Positions 23,930 through 35,336 of a DNA stretch of 64,000 bases are shown piece by piece. The number at the start of each line of letters is the position of its first letter. The first letter of the stretch is position 1. Source of the DNA: Phoebastria nigripes (taxonomy: Eukaryota > Chordata > Aves > Procellariiformes > Diomedeidae); the NCBI GenBank assembly GCA_035582835.1, contig JAYKAV010002661.1, positions 821,296-885,295 on the forward strand. Direction: 5' to 3'. The position numbers and the translations under genes are program-made. The notes beneath the pieces are model-generated. The model ran no database searches, had not been told where the DNA came from, and saw nothing but the letters and a program-made list of their open reading frames with translations.

Positions 23930-24600
23930 CTTGTTTCTCCCTGACAACCGCCCAAACTGCGCTAGCGGTAGGACGAGCCCGGCAGATTCGCCTCCACCGC
24001 CGGGGGAGGCACCAACGCAGCGGCGGACCCGAGGAAGCGAGGCGCGGCGGGCCGGCAGCCACCCTCAGTAGCGGCCCNAAAGGGGAAGTCGCGAGGCCGC
24101 AGCCGCCCAGCACCTCTGCCGTCCGCGACACCTGGAAACTGCGGCGGCGAATAGGCAGCACGGCCGCCTGCGCCGCGAGTGGCGGGAAGTTTAAAGCGGG
24201 AGGTGGCGTTAACGGCTGAACTGCGCGGCCGTTCGCCTTTGACGGCGCCGCGACCCGCTCGCCCCCGTAAGCTGCCCCTCAGCCCCTTCCTTCTTCCCTC
24301 CCTCCCGCTTGGTGCTTCCCGCCACGCTCGAACCCAACGAACGCTAAACTAAGCCACCCTCTCCCGCACCCAGCGGCTACAGCTGCTCTGCCTTCGTGCC
24401 CTCACCCTAAAGCGGGAGGGGAGGGGCACTGACATGGGTTTAAGGAGCGAACAACCTCCCCTCCGGAGCTGAGCTCGCTCCGGCAGCGAGGAAACCGCAG
24501 TCCCTGGCCTCGGAGGAAGGGCAGCTTCCTCAGGGTGGCGGCGGGCCCCGGGTGTGGTCTCCGCCACCGCACTCACCGGCTCCCCCGCACATAAGGGCAC
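23300..24600 (-). promoter_or_regulatory. CpG island and promoter region of CEP43
   Basis: GC content rises sharply, with frequent CG dinucleotides from about 23.3 to 24.6 kb, against AT-rich flanks. It spans the CEP43 start codon (23929) and its upstream sequence; no TATA box is evident. Open frames of 80-230 codons here on both strands are a by-product of low stop-codon frequency in GC-rich DNA. The exact transcription start cannot be read from sequence. Confidence 0.85.
23840..23929 (-). CDS. CEP43: CEP43 coding exon 1 (residues 1-30)
   Basis: The reverse strand reads ATG then MAAAATEEDTELRDLLVQTL, followed by ESSGVLNKIK. This matches the known FOP N-terminus with small changes in the alanine run. 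The exon ends in AAG before a GTGGGG donor and is 90 nt, phase 0. The ATG context is AAG-ATG-G, a good vertebrate start context. It sits inside a CpG island. Confidence 0.96.
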
Positions 24601-24891
24601 CTGGCGTTGAAGAGTATTAAAAGGGCTTTTAGAGTCCTTGTTTTATAACTAGCATGTTCGTTATGCTAAAAGCGTAGGGCGGTGTCGCAGGTGTGAGGCT
24701 CCAACGTTATTGTACCTTAAAAAAAAAGATATAAAGCTTTGTAAGTCGTAAGACTTAATTTACAGTACTACGTGTTGCTTTCAGGCCTTTTTTCACGCTG
24801 AACTTTCTACGATTTTTCTTGACGAGAACTAAAATACATAATAAAGAATTTCAGAAGCCACGAATATTTAAAGTGAGCATGCCTGCCTCCC

Positions 24892-24906
24892 GGGGGGGGG
24901 GGGGGG
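24892..24906. repeat. 15-base G homopolymer
   Basis: A pure G run followed by AGGG, just outside the CEP43 CpG island; G-quadruplex potential. Confidence 0.9.
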
Positions 24907-26974
24907 AGGGTAAAACGTTGCTGGAAGTTGATTTTCAAAAACATGCAGCAGGTGGCACTAATTCTTCAGCGATGCCCTAAAGACTATCCGTCAAGCGTGC
25001 AAGGGCAGGTGTCATTCATTCCGCCCTGTTTCTATTGAACCCACGGGAGGTACTGCTGGATGTCTCAGCCCGTTTCTATAGCCGCTCAAAGAATATGGCA
25101 CTGCATTTTGAAGTCCTGAAGTTTGGAAACGTTAGCAGTCTTTCACTTCAGTACAAAATTGTGTTAAAGTAAACCCACAACGCTGCACTTCCTAAGCAAG
25201 ACAGTAAGAGTTTCAATCTAATTCTTCAAAACCCTATCAGAAGCAAATCATAAATGCAGAAACATAATGTCTGGTATTACACTTATCATTTTTATTTGTC
25301 CACCAAATCTCCAAACTTAATGGAAAGACAAAACCCACTTGACAAAATACTTGATAGACATTGCAAAGCAAAGGAAAAAATCAGTAGACTTAGAAGATAG
25401 TTTATAATTTGTAAAATTCATTTCAGCATTTCAGTAACACTGGCTTCCTGCTCTCAAATACATGTAGAATATTTCGAATCCAGTCTGCAGACTGGAGCTC
25501 TGCAAAATACCAGGATATTACTTAGCTAAATATTCATCACCTAGAGGGCAGCAAAGCATTCGAATAGTCCAACTTCCTACCCAGCACACAATGTACCGTC
25601 TCAAACTGTCTCATGTTTGAAGGAAATGTTGCCATTTTGAATGTATGTAATTCCTAAGTCTACCTTTACGGAAATCATAGAAACTCACTGCAAAAGATAA
25701 ATCAAAATTATTTTTACTGTTTGTACAGCATTGTAAATGTGACTAACATGTTACTACAGAAAAAAGAAAAAGTGGTTTTCATGGGAAACCCAGTATGGTT
25801 TTAAAAAGATTCTGTAAAATTAACACTGCATTATTAAAAAAAAAATGCAGTGGTAGCATTGCTACAGGCTCTTAACACAATTTAAATCAAATGTAAGCTT
25901 TCAAAATCATGCATGGTCCAAGTCTATTGGCTTAAAATTAGGACGNAGGAAAATACATACATTCCAAAATTTGTGCATCTGCTCAGAGTATTGTAAATGT
26001 CTTATTAACACACAATTAAGAATAAAGTCTAGCTAGATTTGTTTGTTCTATTTGTGCAATGGGAATAATCAAAGCAAAACAACACATTGTGTTAGGGAGA
26101 CAAAATTTGAAAGTCTCTATCTTGACTCTTAAATCCCAATCTGAATGTAAACTGCTGGAAGGTGGAAAAATGTTTTCTTCTGAAGTGTTTCTCATAAAAT
26201 CTTTAAAGATGAATCATGCCAACCTTGTAGTGGGTTGGGGTTTTTTTTCAGGCAACACATTTCAGCATATAAACATATAAAAATCTAAGATACAACTACA
26301 TTTGTTCAGAAATTTTTGAGGAAAATGTTATTTTCATGAAAAATTTAAAAGAAACTTTTCAAATGTTTTGACATTCCCTCAGTTTTCCACCAATTCCTAG
26401 TCATAGCATCATGAGTGTTAATAGGGAGCGATCAGGAGAGAAAAGTCAATACTGGAATAAAAGATCATAGTAATTTTAATGAGAAATTCCCCAAATGAGG
26501 TCTATTATTTTTCACTACAATGGTTCTCAGATTTAGGAGACCAACCTGTTCTCAGAATTAATTATATAAAGTACTAAAAATCCAATTTAACTCTAAGTTG
26601 GTGATTGAGGCTCTAGTTCAGGAAAGCACTTCAGTTTTATCCCAATTCAGAAGAGTATTCTAAGCTTGTTGGTATGCGCTTGTGTCCTAGGATTTGAGCG
26701 TGTGTAAATCTGTGGAGCCACATCTTCATGATGCAGGACATGGATATGGGTCAGGTACTGAGTTTCAAATTGGATGGCCAGCCTGTTCACTGGGGGAATG
26801 GCTGTAGCAGGTCTCGTATCTGAGTGAGGATGTTGCCACACTTCAGGAAAAGCCAAAGGTCCCAACAGCTTCCATGGCCTCTCTGCAGATATTCATGCGT
26901 ATTAATTTCTCGTCCTTTCATTATGACTTATGTGGTAAATTCTTTCTGCCTTACTCCTAATGAACAGTCTCTTA

Positions 26975-27035
26975 TGTTGCGCGTAATTCTACCGAAGTCA
27001 GTGGAGGCTACCGGTGGCATAAAGTACAGCTCAAA
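26975..27035. repeat. Probable ancient amniote interspersed repeat
   Basis: Blocks TTGCGCGTAATTCTACCGAA, GTCAGTGGAGGCTACC and GGTGGCATAAAGTACAGCTC resemble the widespread fossil element whose core is TGAAGTCAATGGGACTAC flanked by inverted GTAAAGT/ACTTTAC arms. It lies between the CEP43 and RNASET2 promoters. Confidence 0.45.
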
Positions 27036-28879
27036 CTAACCGAAGTGCCTAAATCTTTCTTTTAATATAACCAAGTGTCAGAACATAGAAGAAATACTAA
27101 ATTCCAGGCCATAATTATTAAATGAAGGCTTGGCACCACTTTACATCTTATAAACCTGGATATTTACACATGCTTGCCAACAATCCCCAATATTCTGAGT
27201 TGTATTAAGATGGCCTATCTGCCAACTATTGATGAAAGACGAATGTGTTTTTGTTTCACAAATGATTATTTGAGAAAGCAGTCTTATTATGATTGTTTTT
27301 ATTCTTCAAACAGGTTGCAGCAACAGCTGTTCACATTACTGAAGTAATGAACTTCTTAAGAGCAGAACATTTCCTAATCTTAATATGAAAAGGTTGAAAA
27401 CAGTGAAAGTAGAACTTGGCTTTCTTTCTCAATATAGGTGTCAGCATCTGCATCTGACACAATGTTTGATTTAAAATTATTGATTTAATAACAATTCTCT
27501 TGTTTCCAGTACACAGATAAATATCAAATGGAAAGTCTTAAGGAGATAGTTATCCGAAGTAGCTCTCCATTTTCTACCTTTCTCATATTCCTCAAAAACA
27601 ATCTCTCTAATAATAGCCTCCATTAACGTGCGCTATTTTCTAAGGATATGATGACATAAAAATATGGCTTCCTTGTCCTGATACCTTAAAAGCCTACATC
27701 ATTTTAGAGCAGCTTTGAATCTCTCTTTGAAAGCACCTTAATGGGAAACTTGTCTTTGGGCTTAGGTTTCACAGAGCGCTAAGTGTTAATTCGGCAGCCT
27801 CAGAGCGTAAATCCCTATTGCACCTCAAAACAGGACTAACATTGGAGCACAAGACCTTGCAAGCTCTGTCATACGTGCAGTACAGCCCACTCTTTTCATC
27901 CCTAGTCTGCAGACAAAGATAAAATCCGAGGCTGAGAGAATAACTCGGTGTCTCTGTCTACTGACTTCTCATGGGCAGGGACAAAGACTTCAGTGCCAGA
28001 TGGAGCGGTGATGCCCTCAGCAGCAGGAGGAAGGAGTAGCGCTGAATACAAGGATCTGGACAACTTCACTATTTTTAACTCTTCAGCAAAATCTCTGAAA
28101 CTTTTGATACCTCTCAGACACTGTCAGAGACAACAGCAGATGGATCACTCGTTTCATCCAGCATGACATTTTCATGTCTCCACAGAAATGTGGGCAAAGA
28201 GATTAGTTTTGTCTCATCCTCCTTCTTACCGTGTGCATGTGTAAACATAACTAAAAAAATCTTGCCAGTGAATAATACTGTAACTTTGAACAAACACCTT
28301 ATTACACAGACCGTAATTAATCTGTTCAAAACAAATGTTGTTTTGCTTGTGGAAGTAGATCTGCCCACATATTTCTCAAGTGCGTTAAAGGATGGTTGTG
28401 ACATATCCCCCCTAGTTCAAAACTATACAACAGTAACTAGTAATCAAGCTTTGTATTTGTGACTCATGCATCAGCAGAAAAAGAGGGGTTGGAATATGTT
28501 TCATGGTTTACTGTAGCACTGAGAAAATGTGAACCAAGTCCTGCCTGGGATACTCGTGACTCCTCCCTTCGGGTCGCTTCCTCCTCAGAAACTTCCTATT
28601 GTTTCCAAACACGAGTGTTACCATTTCAAACTTCCCTCATTATTTTGGAGAAATACGCCACAGACGCATGTGTCAGCATTCCTCTGTTTCCCTTACTGGC
28701 CTTGCTTTAGTCAATAACCTCCTATTTGCTATTTGAGTAGATGACTTTAAAATACGGAGTGTCCTTATTGCGCTCCTGAAGACCTCTGTGCTGCACAGAT
28801 TTTCAGCAGGAAACCCAAATAATTAAAACATAGAGTATGCTAAAGAAGAACCAACCAAAACATTAGGATGAGCAAAACC

Positions 28880-29520
28880 ATGCATATAAATGGCTTCCTC
28901 CGCGGCCGCACGGTGTTTCTGCCTTGCCCGCGCACACACGGGCCTGCTCCCCGGGGCGCCCGGCTCCAGAGGCGCCTGGCTGCGGGGAAGCCGCGGAGCG
29001 CCATCGCCCCCCAAGCTCCCGGGGCAGGGGCACCCGGGCGGCGGCAAGGCACCCGGGTGGCGGCCGCTGTCGGCGGGAGGCGGGGCCGGTCCCGGTCCCG
29101 TGCGGCCTTGCGGAGGGGCCGGGGAGGGCAGGCCCGCCCCGCGGGGCGCTGGCTGGGTCACGGCGCTGCTCCGTCCCTCTCGCCCGTAGCGTCCTCCGAG
29201 GCGGGGGCTGTGCGAGGTCAGCCCTGCCGGGAGCGCGTCTGTGCAAGGTGCTGCGCTCGCCCCCGAAGAGAGGCCCGGGCCGCGGGGGAGCGCCTGCCGG
29301 GCAGGGCCGGAGGAGCGGGCGGAAGGTAACGCTGGCCGGCGGGTCGCGGGCAGGGCCAGGCAGCGGCGGGCTGAGGTGAGGTGAGGCCTCGGGCCCGAGG
29401 CAAGGGAGGTCAGGTTTGAAAGCCTCACTGCTCCGGCCTCCCTGCTGCTCCCTCTTCCCACCTGCTGCCCCGCGTGGGGCTGTGCTGCGATGGCAGCGGC
29501 CGCGCAGGAGGCAGGTAATG
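28880..29520 (+). promoter_or_regulatory. CpG island, probable RNASET2 promoter and first exon
   Basis: About 640 bp of very GC-rich, CG-dense sequence lies upstream of RNASET2 on its strand. Possible donors inside it are AAG|GTAACG (after 29325), GAG|GTGAGG (near 29374) and GCAG|GTAATG (after 29514). Since the first coding exon has a good acceptor before its ATG, a non-coding exon must be spliced from upstream, and this island is the natural source. Which donor is used needs transcript data. Confidence 0.8.
29490..29514 (+). other. Candidate leader uORF start in the RNASET2 5' exon
   Basis: An ATG at 29490 has strong context (G at -3, G at +4) and reads MAAAAQEA before a GCAG|GTAATG donor. 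If this donor joins the acceptor at 33850, the frame continues Ala-Ile and stops at 33855-33857, eight bases before the main ATG at 33866. This would give a ten-codon uORF. If the intron is retained, the same ATG opens a 208-codon frame to 30116. Both are predictions. Confidence 0.35.
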
Positions 29521-32500
29521 TTCGGCCTGCCCGAGGATTTCTGTGTAAGCTTTTTTGCCTGTTGCCTCCAGTGAGATTACTGACTTGCACGAAGTTAGGT
29601 GGGATTTGCAGGACTGGTAAGGGCTCAAATCGTATCAGGTTTCATTTTTTATGCCTTAAATTCCCTGTGAAGCAAATCGAAAGTCAGCCAAAGAAATTTC
29701 AGCATTTCCCAGAGCTGGAAAAACTGTTTATGGTTTTCCTTTGTACACTTGTCATCAGCTTTGGCATCCTCCTGTCACTTGCAGGCATCCCACTTTGGGT
29801 TCTCTGCTCTGTTGCATTCTTTACGATTTATAAAAATACCCTTGTAATAAAATGTAATGATAGTTTATCTGGAGCAAGCGCTTTATGGTGTCAGGAAGGT
29901 AAATCTTACAACACTGTGCTAAAAGTAGAGCAGTGTGTTAGTTTGCCTGTGAGGAAAGCAAGGTGCCTCCTTGCTCAAGACTTCCGCAGGAAGCCAGTGG
30001 AAGGACAGCTTGGAGCACAACACCGAGCTCCTGCCGGGCTCACCCTAAAACCACTGCTGTGCAAGTTCTGCTTTGAATTGTACTTTGTGAGAGAAGTAGT
30101 GAGAAAGTTCTGCTAAAGAACTTGCCGTGTCAGTGGATGTGAGTATTGCATCTGAAAGTCTTTAAGGTGCTTTTTGTAGTTAGGCAGCACGCAGGCTTGA
30201 GAAGAACGGTTAGCTGGGAGTGGGCTGTGGAGATAAAAGTTGCCAGAGCTAAGAGCGCTGTTATAAATGAAATTAATGCTTCTGGCACACAGTTTTGTAA
30301 CTTGGCTATCTAACTCGTTGTGGCAGAGGTAGCGTGCGCTGCCTTGTTTGAGATGGCACTGAAACCTTAGGTGTTCATTTTTGTGCTTTTTAGATGCCAG
30401 GCTAGCTGCCCTAATTCTCTTCTCTGGCCGTTGTTGCCAACACTTACCTGCGTGCGTGCTATGGTGTTAGCCGCGGGAGTCCTCTCGCTAATGCTTAAGA
30501 GCTCTTCTGCAGCCTCCTCTCTGTTCTCTAAGTCTATATTCCTGAACTGAAGTGTAAACCAGGAAATGTTATATAAATGTGGGGTTTATTAGTCAAGCTA
30601 GTTGTTAAAAGCAAAAAAAGAAAATAAGGGAGTAGAATACAGGTAACTAATTGTTAGTGTCCAAAAGAAGCATATCCTTATGTCGGCAGCCCCCTCAAGA
30701 TGGTATATTAGAATTCAAACGATGGTAAATGTGTTAAAGAAAGATTTCCTCGCTATTTATTACAAGTTCTCCCTAGTCCTTGATAAGCTCGGGCAGGTAA
30801 TTTTGATACCAGCGTTGAACAATGCTAACATAGCTGAAAGTGACCTTGTCCTGACTCTGTTACTAACACTCACAGAAGTGTTGTGCATTCGTATCCAGTA
30901 ATAGTAAACCAAGAGTCATCCCAAAGCTGTTCTTATTCTTTGGAATTTTATCTATAGTGAAAATGAGTCGATAGCCTAGTTTGAAATAATGATTTTGTGT
31001 ATCTATGCATGTTTCATTTTGAAGTTGTAAGTTTTCTTCATTACGAAGTCTTTTGGAAGGTTATGACTTTTTTTGTAACTAACTTTTGTAATATGAAATC
31101 CCTGTTTCTTCTTATTACAGTAGAATTGGTGTAAGATTTGTTAATCTCTTCTTTCTTGTATTTGTAGAATTAGTAATCCAGTGTAATTTTTAGTAAACAG
31201 AAGTAATTTTTATTAAAATTGGATGTGCTTCATACATCTTGGTTGTTAATACAGTTTTAATTTGGATGTGTATTTCCTCAAATGTGCATCATTTGGGTGC
31301 TTTTCAGGTGAGACTGATGCACTTTTCACCTCGCCATCAATGTCACAGACAAATAAAAGGTCAATTTGAGTAAATTGCTTAGTTTATCACGATAGTCTCA
31401 TGATAGCTGCAATATTGGCTTCCAAGCTAAAACCTTAGAGAGAGTTGATGTATTGTTTATCAGTGGAAAAAATGTAATTTGTTATGTAAAAGCTACAGAT
31501 CGGGGGCTTTCAGATCTTCTCACTGTCTCTGTTGTCTCTACATTCTGGTTCCAGGGTGCAGAACAATATGCAGAATAAACCAGTATATTCCACTGCTCTG
31601 ATAGCAGCATTTTTGAAGCCCCCCTCTGTTTCTGGTCATTATTTGATCAAACTTAAGAGTCCAATGAGAAAAGGAGGTAATTGCCTTTATGCTTTTTTGT
31701 AACTTAGTCACTGGAAAAAAAGATGTTTCTTTGTGCCTGCCATCTTAAGTCATACCAGTTTGCAAAAGAAATACCATAATTTTTGCTGGCTTATTTTTCT
31801 TCCATGATCTACTTCCTTAAGATGTTTTTTCCAGACCCTTGTGCAGTGCAGCTTTTTTTGGTGATGGTGTGTGACATTATTGTCTCTTAAGTGGTACTTT
31901 CTGTTCTCTGAAGAAATATGCTTTTTATAGGTAGGGCAGAATCTTACCTGAAGACTCCTTACATCTCTCAATGTTTTATCTTGGGTAGATAGTTCATCAT
32001 GCAGAAAAATAAAGTCTTGCTTGGATGGTTATCAGTTGAAAATAACAGTAGATGAAATCATAAACAGGTCTATAAGATTGAATCTCACATCATTAATTCC
32101 TACTGTTCAAGTGATGAGACTTGAGATCACTTTAAATGAAGAACTCTTGGGGAAATTGGATACCCGGCANTTAATTACTTATTTGCGATTGTTTTTGTAC
32201 GTTATGTGAATATCTCAATTTCTTTAATACAAGATATGTGTCTTACTTTAGCTAGTTTTTGATAAAGATTAGTTCTACATTATCAATTTTATAGAAGTAG
32301 CACACTCCAAGTTATTTGAAATTTTCTGTGCTCATCTTGCTTGGTGAGTAAAAATCCTTCAGGCCTTTTTTAAGAAGCTAGATCAGAAAATTAACAGTTG
32401 CCAACTAAGATTTATCTAGTAATATCTTCTATTAGGCCAAGCTGTTTGTCCATTGATGATATGTCCATTACAAATTAGAGAGACATTAACATATGAAATA

Positions 32501-33849
32501 GATGAATAGCTTAAAGGCTGTAGTTTCTTGATTTAGAAATTAGCAAAATTTGTTATTTAGTTTAGCAAATTTAGCAAAACCTTGTAAAGAATCTAGCTGG
32601 TTAACTGTTACAGCTGTTGCCCAAACCCTTCACCAGTTTTGACATCTCGACACGTTTTGCAAGCTGGGAGGCTGCCTCCTGCGTAAGTCGGCTCTGCCAC
32701 GGCATTTGCAGAACTGTGGGGTAGGGCTTCTGGGGGGGGGCTGCAGGCTGGCTCCAGAGCCACATGATAATGGTGGGAAAATGGACTCTTGCTTATAATG
32801 AGCTGTGGATCAGAATTACACTGAATTTCCTAAAGTTAGCCTTAATGGCTGAATCAGCAATGTCTTTACTGGTGTCAAAACAGGCTTTATTTGACTGTTA
32901 TAAGAGAGGATTAATTTTAAAACCTTCATAGAAAAAAGGATATGGCTTNTGTAGTGAGCAATCTTAGAAGGAGCACATAGGTTATACGCAGTGTCTTGTA
33001 GTGCTTTTCTTAGGGTTCTCCAAATGAGAAGTTGGAAAGTAGGTTTGGTGAGGCGTTAATAATTGCATGTAAATACATGCATGTACATCTATTTCTGGCA
33101 TCTAGGAGGTAGCATTTGAAATGCTGTGAAATGGCTGGCGGATACAGGAGGCAGCTGGGGTTTTTTGACCTGTGCCAAGTGAAAGTCCTCCTGTTGGTGA
33201 AAGTTAAGTTGATTTTTTTTTTTTTTTTTTCTCCCCTGATTTCTAGGGTTCACGAGGTAGTAGGCAGATCATGCATGGTTTTGCAGAGGCTGTCTCAGGT
33301 TTATAACAAGAACAGGGTTAATCTGGGTTTAGCAGCAATTTTTTTAACATCAGTTTAGTAGTCGACTGGCATTTAGAGAGAATTTAATCCTTGGACATCA
33401 TACTTCACTTCCAGTGAGTTTCTAATATCAGCCTTGGTCAATCCAACATGCATATTCAATGTTAAGTTCAAAGATTCTTTAATGAATCACTTTGGGCATT
33501 TGAGCTGACCACAAGTAGAGTCTTACATTACATAAAGTATGGTTGCATAGAAGATTTATGTGTATCTGCTTATTGGAAAGTGGCTCTATTGGGACTGTGT
33601 GCAAGTAAAGAAAAAAAAAGCAAACTGTGATGTCATCCTTGATGCCATTAGCTTATGAAAATTAGCATACTAGCTGGGGAATCAGGCACAGCCTTGAAAG
33701 AGATCCTCATTTTACCTGTGGTTGTAAAACTAGTCTAGAGTTGATATTACCTGCTGTTTCTGAGATAGTTGTGTTTTTCTGCATTTTAACACTTGCAATT
33801 TAGTGCATTGGATAAGTAACAGTTTTCTTCTTTTAACACCTTTTTACAG
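29521..33849 (+). other. RNASET2 leader intron
   Basis: About 4.3 kb between the CpG-island exon and the first coding exon, inferred from the acceptor at 33850. Contents are AT-rich intronic DNA and a T run (33213-33230). The first 600 bases are open in one frame (see the readthrough finding). Confidence 0.6.
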
Positions 33850-33954
33850 CTATTTGATTAACAAAATGAAGCCTGCGAAGCTGCACTATTGGATTCTGAG
33901 TTGGTTTTCTGTGGCATTATGTTGTTGGTGTACTTCAGATAAATTCATTCAACG
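33850..33954 (+). CDS. RNASET2: RNASET2 exon with start codon and signal peptide
   Basis: The exon begins after acceptor CTTTTTACAG with a short leader, then ATG at 33866 (A at -3). It reads MKPAKLHYWILSWFSVALCC then WCTSDKFIQ plus two bases of Arg before donor GTAAGT. The hydrophobic stretch is a signal peptide. It ends at the same boundary as human (ADKRLR/DNHEW). Upstream bases in the exon are open in frame but contain no other ATG. Confidence 0.95.
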
Positions 33955-35295
33955 GTAAGTTATCTTTAAAAAGAAATCTCTGACAGTTCTTTCTTATGTG
34001 CAGAGCGGAATAGTTTAACTTCTAATGAGTGTAAGTTTTCTTATTTTATTACGTGCTATTTTTGATGTGTTATTCTTCCCTTAGGTGACTGGTAAAATAA
34101 GGCATCTACATTAGCTGGAGGAGTGGTGATCATGCCTAAGAAAAGCTTTAGATTTATTAATGTGTCAGCATGAAAAAAGAGGGAAACTTAAATTACACTC
34201 ATTGCACTTAAAAACTTTGCAATCTTGCTTTAAATGAATCATTTAGACTTGTGATGTAGTAATGACAAAAATCAGAAATAATTTTGGAACCTATAACAAA
34301 AAACTGGAATCATCCCTATGGCATGAATTGCACCAACTGTTACACTGTATACTTTTTTATATTTTTTTTTTTTTCCCTTGCTATTTTCTTAGTTCCAATA
34401 ATTTTAAATTCCTTTTCATACAGCATCCCAACTGGGGCTGTATCAGTGCCACACAGCCTTTTGGTGGTTGTTGCACTTGGCAAAATCTGAGCTTGAATAC
34501 CAATGGGCCATGGGGGAACCCGTGCCCCAAATCACACCCTTCTGTGGTAAAAGCTCAAATTCCTATTGCGTTGTATTAGGAAATAAACTTTTCTCCTTCC
34601 TTTCAATGTTTTGGCAAGAGAATGGTTAAGGGTGCTCAGTTCAGTGCTGAACTTCATATCATGGCTACATTGCACCTGGTCGGTAGCTTGGACAGTATGC
34701 CGAGGTTTCTTGAATCCCCAGGACTTGGGCTATGGCTTGGCTATCTTGGCGGCAGAGGCAGCTCTAGAGGCACAGTGCTGAACTGCACAGGGCAGCATAA
34801 CTTGGGTCAAAAAAAGGGGAGATGGCACTGAAGCTGGATAGGTATTGAAAATGGCTTTCCTTGGATTCCAGTTCTGAGCTTAAGTTTCTAAAACTTGCTC
34901 TATTTAATAACCAAAATTTTCTGACCTATCCTTAGCCAAAAGCTGTGTTCTAGGAGAACTTGTTTTGGCATGATTATCATTGCAGAAGTTCAGCTGCTAT
35001 TTCAAATGGAGATGAAAGATGGTATTTTTCTAAGCAAGGAAACTAACTGCTCTGCAATATTGGGGAATTCTTCTATTCAGGTTTCCACAGCAGCAGTAAA
35101 GACCAGTTAAAGTGTTAGTAGTTTTCATTGGGGCTATGCCTGATTTGTTCCAGAGCTATTCTGCTAAATTTTTGATTTATACATGTGAATGCTTAAGAGA
35201 AAATGTGGCCATTGCAAACTAGCAAAACTAGAGGGAAAAATTGAGAAGTGATGTAACATGGGAGCATCCCTACTTGCTCAAGTTGAGAAGAACTA

Positions 35296-35336
<41 letters not shown>

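Larger units (their letters stand above)
24600..28860. other. Intergenic region between the two CpG islands
   Basis: About 4.2 kb of mostly AT-rich sequence separates the CEP43 and RNASET2 promoters. It contains a 15-G run at 24892-24906 and a probable ancient repeat near 26975-27035. No exon or RNA gene is recognised. Any shared enhancer would lie here, but nothing in the sequence proves one. Confidence 0.6.

Noticed and set aside
23258..24219. Several open frames of 80-228 codons on both strands around 23.3-24.2 kb
   Set aside because: They lie in the CpG island, overlap each other on both strands, and are rich in Arg/Ala/Pro/Gly as expected of GC-rich non-coding DNA. The only real coding part is the 90-nt CEP43 exon 1.
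28823..29590. 255-codon minus-strand frame and overlapping plus-strand frames
   Set aside because: CpG-island by-products with no recognisable domain; the region is better explained as the RNASET2 promoter and leader exon.
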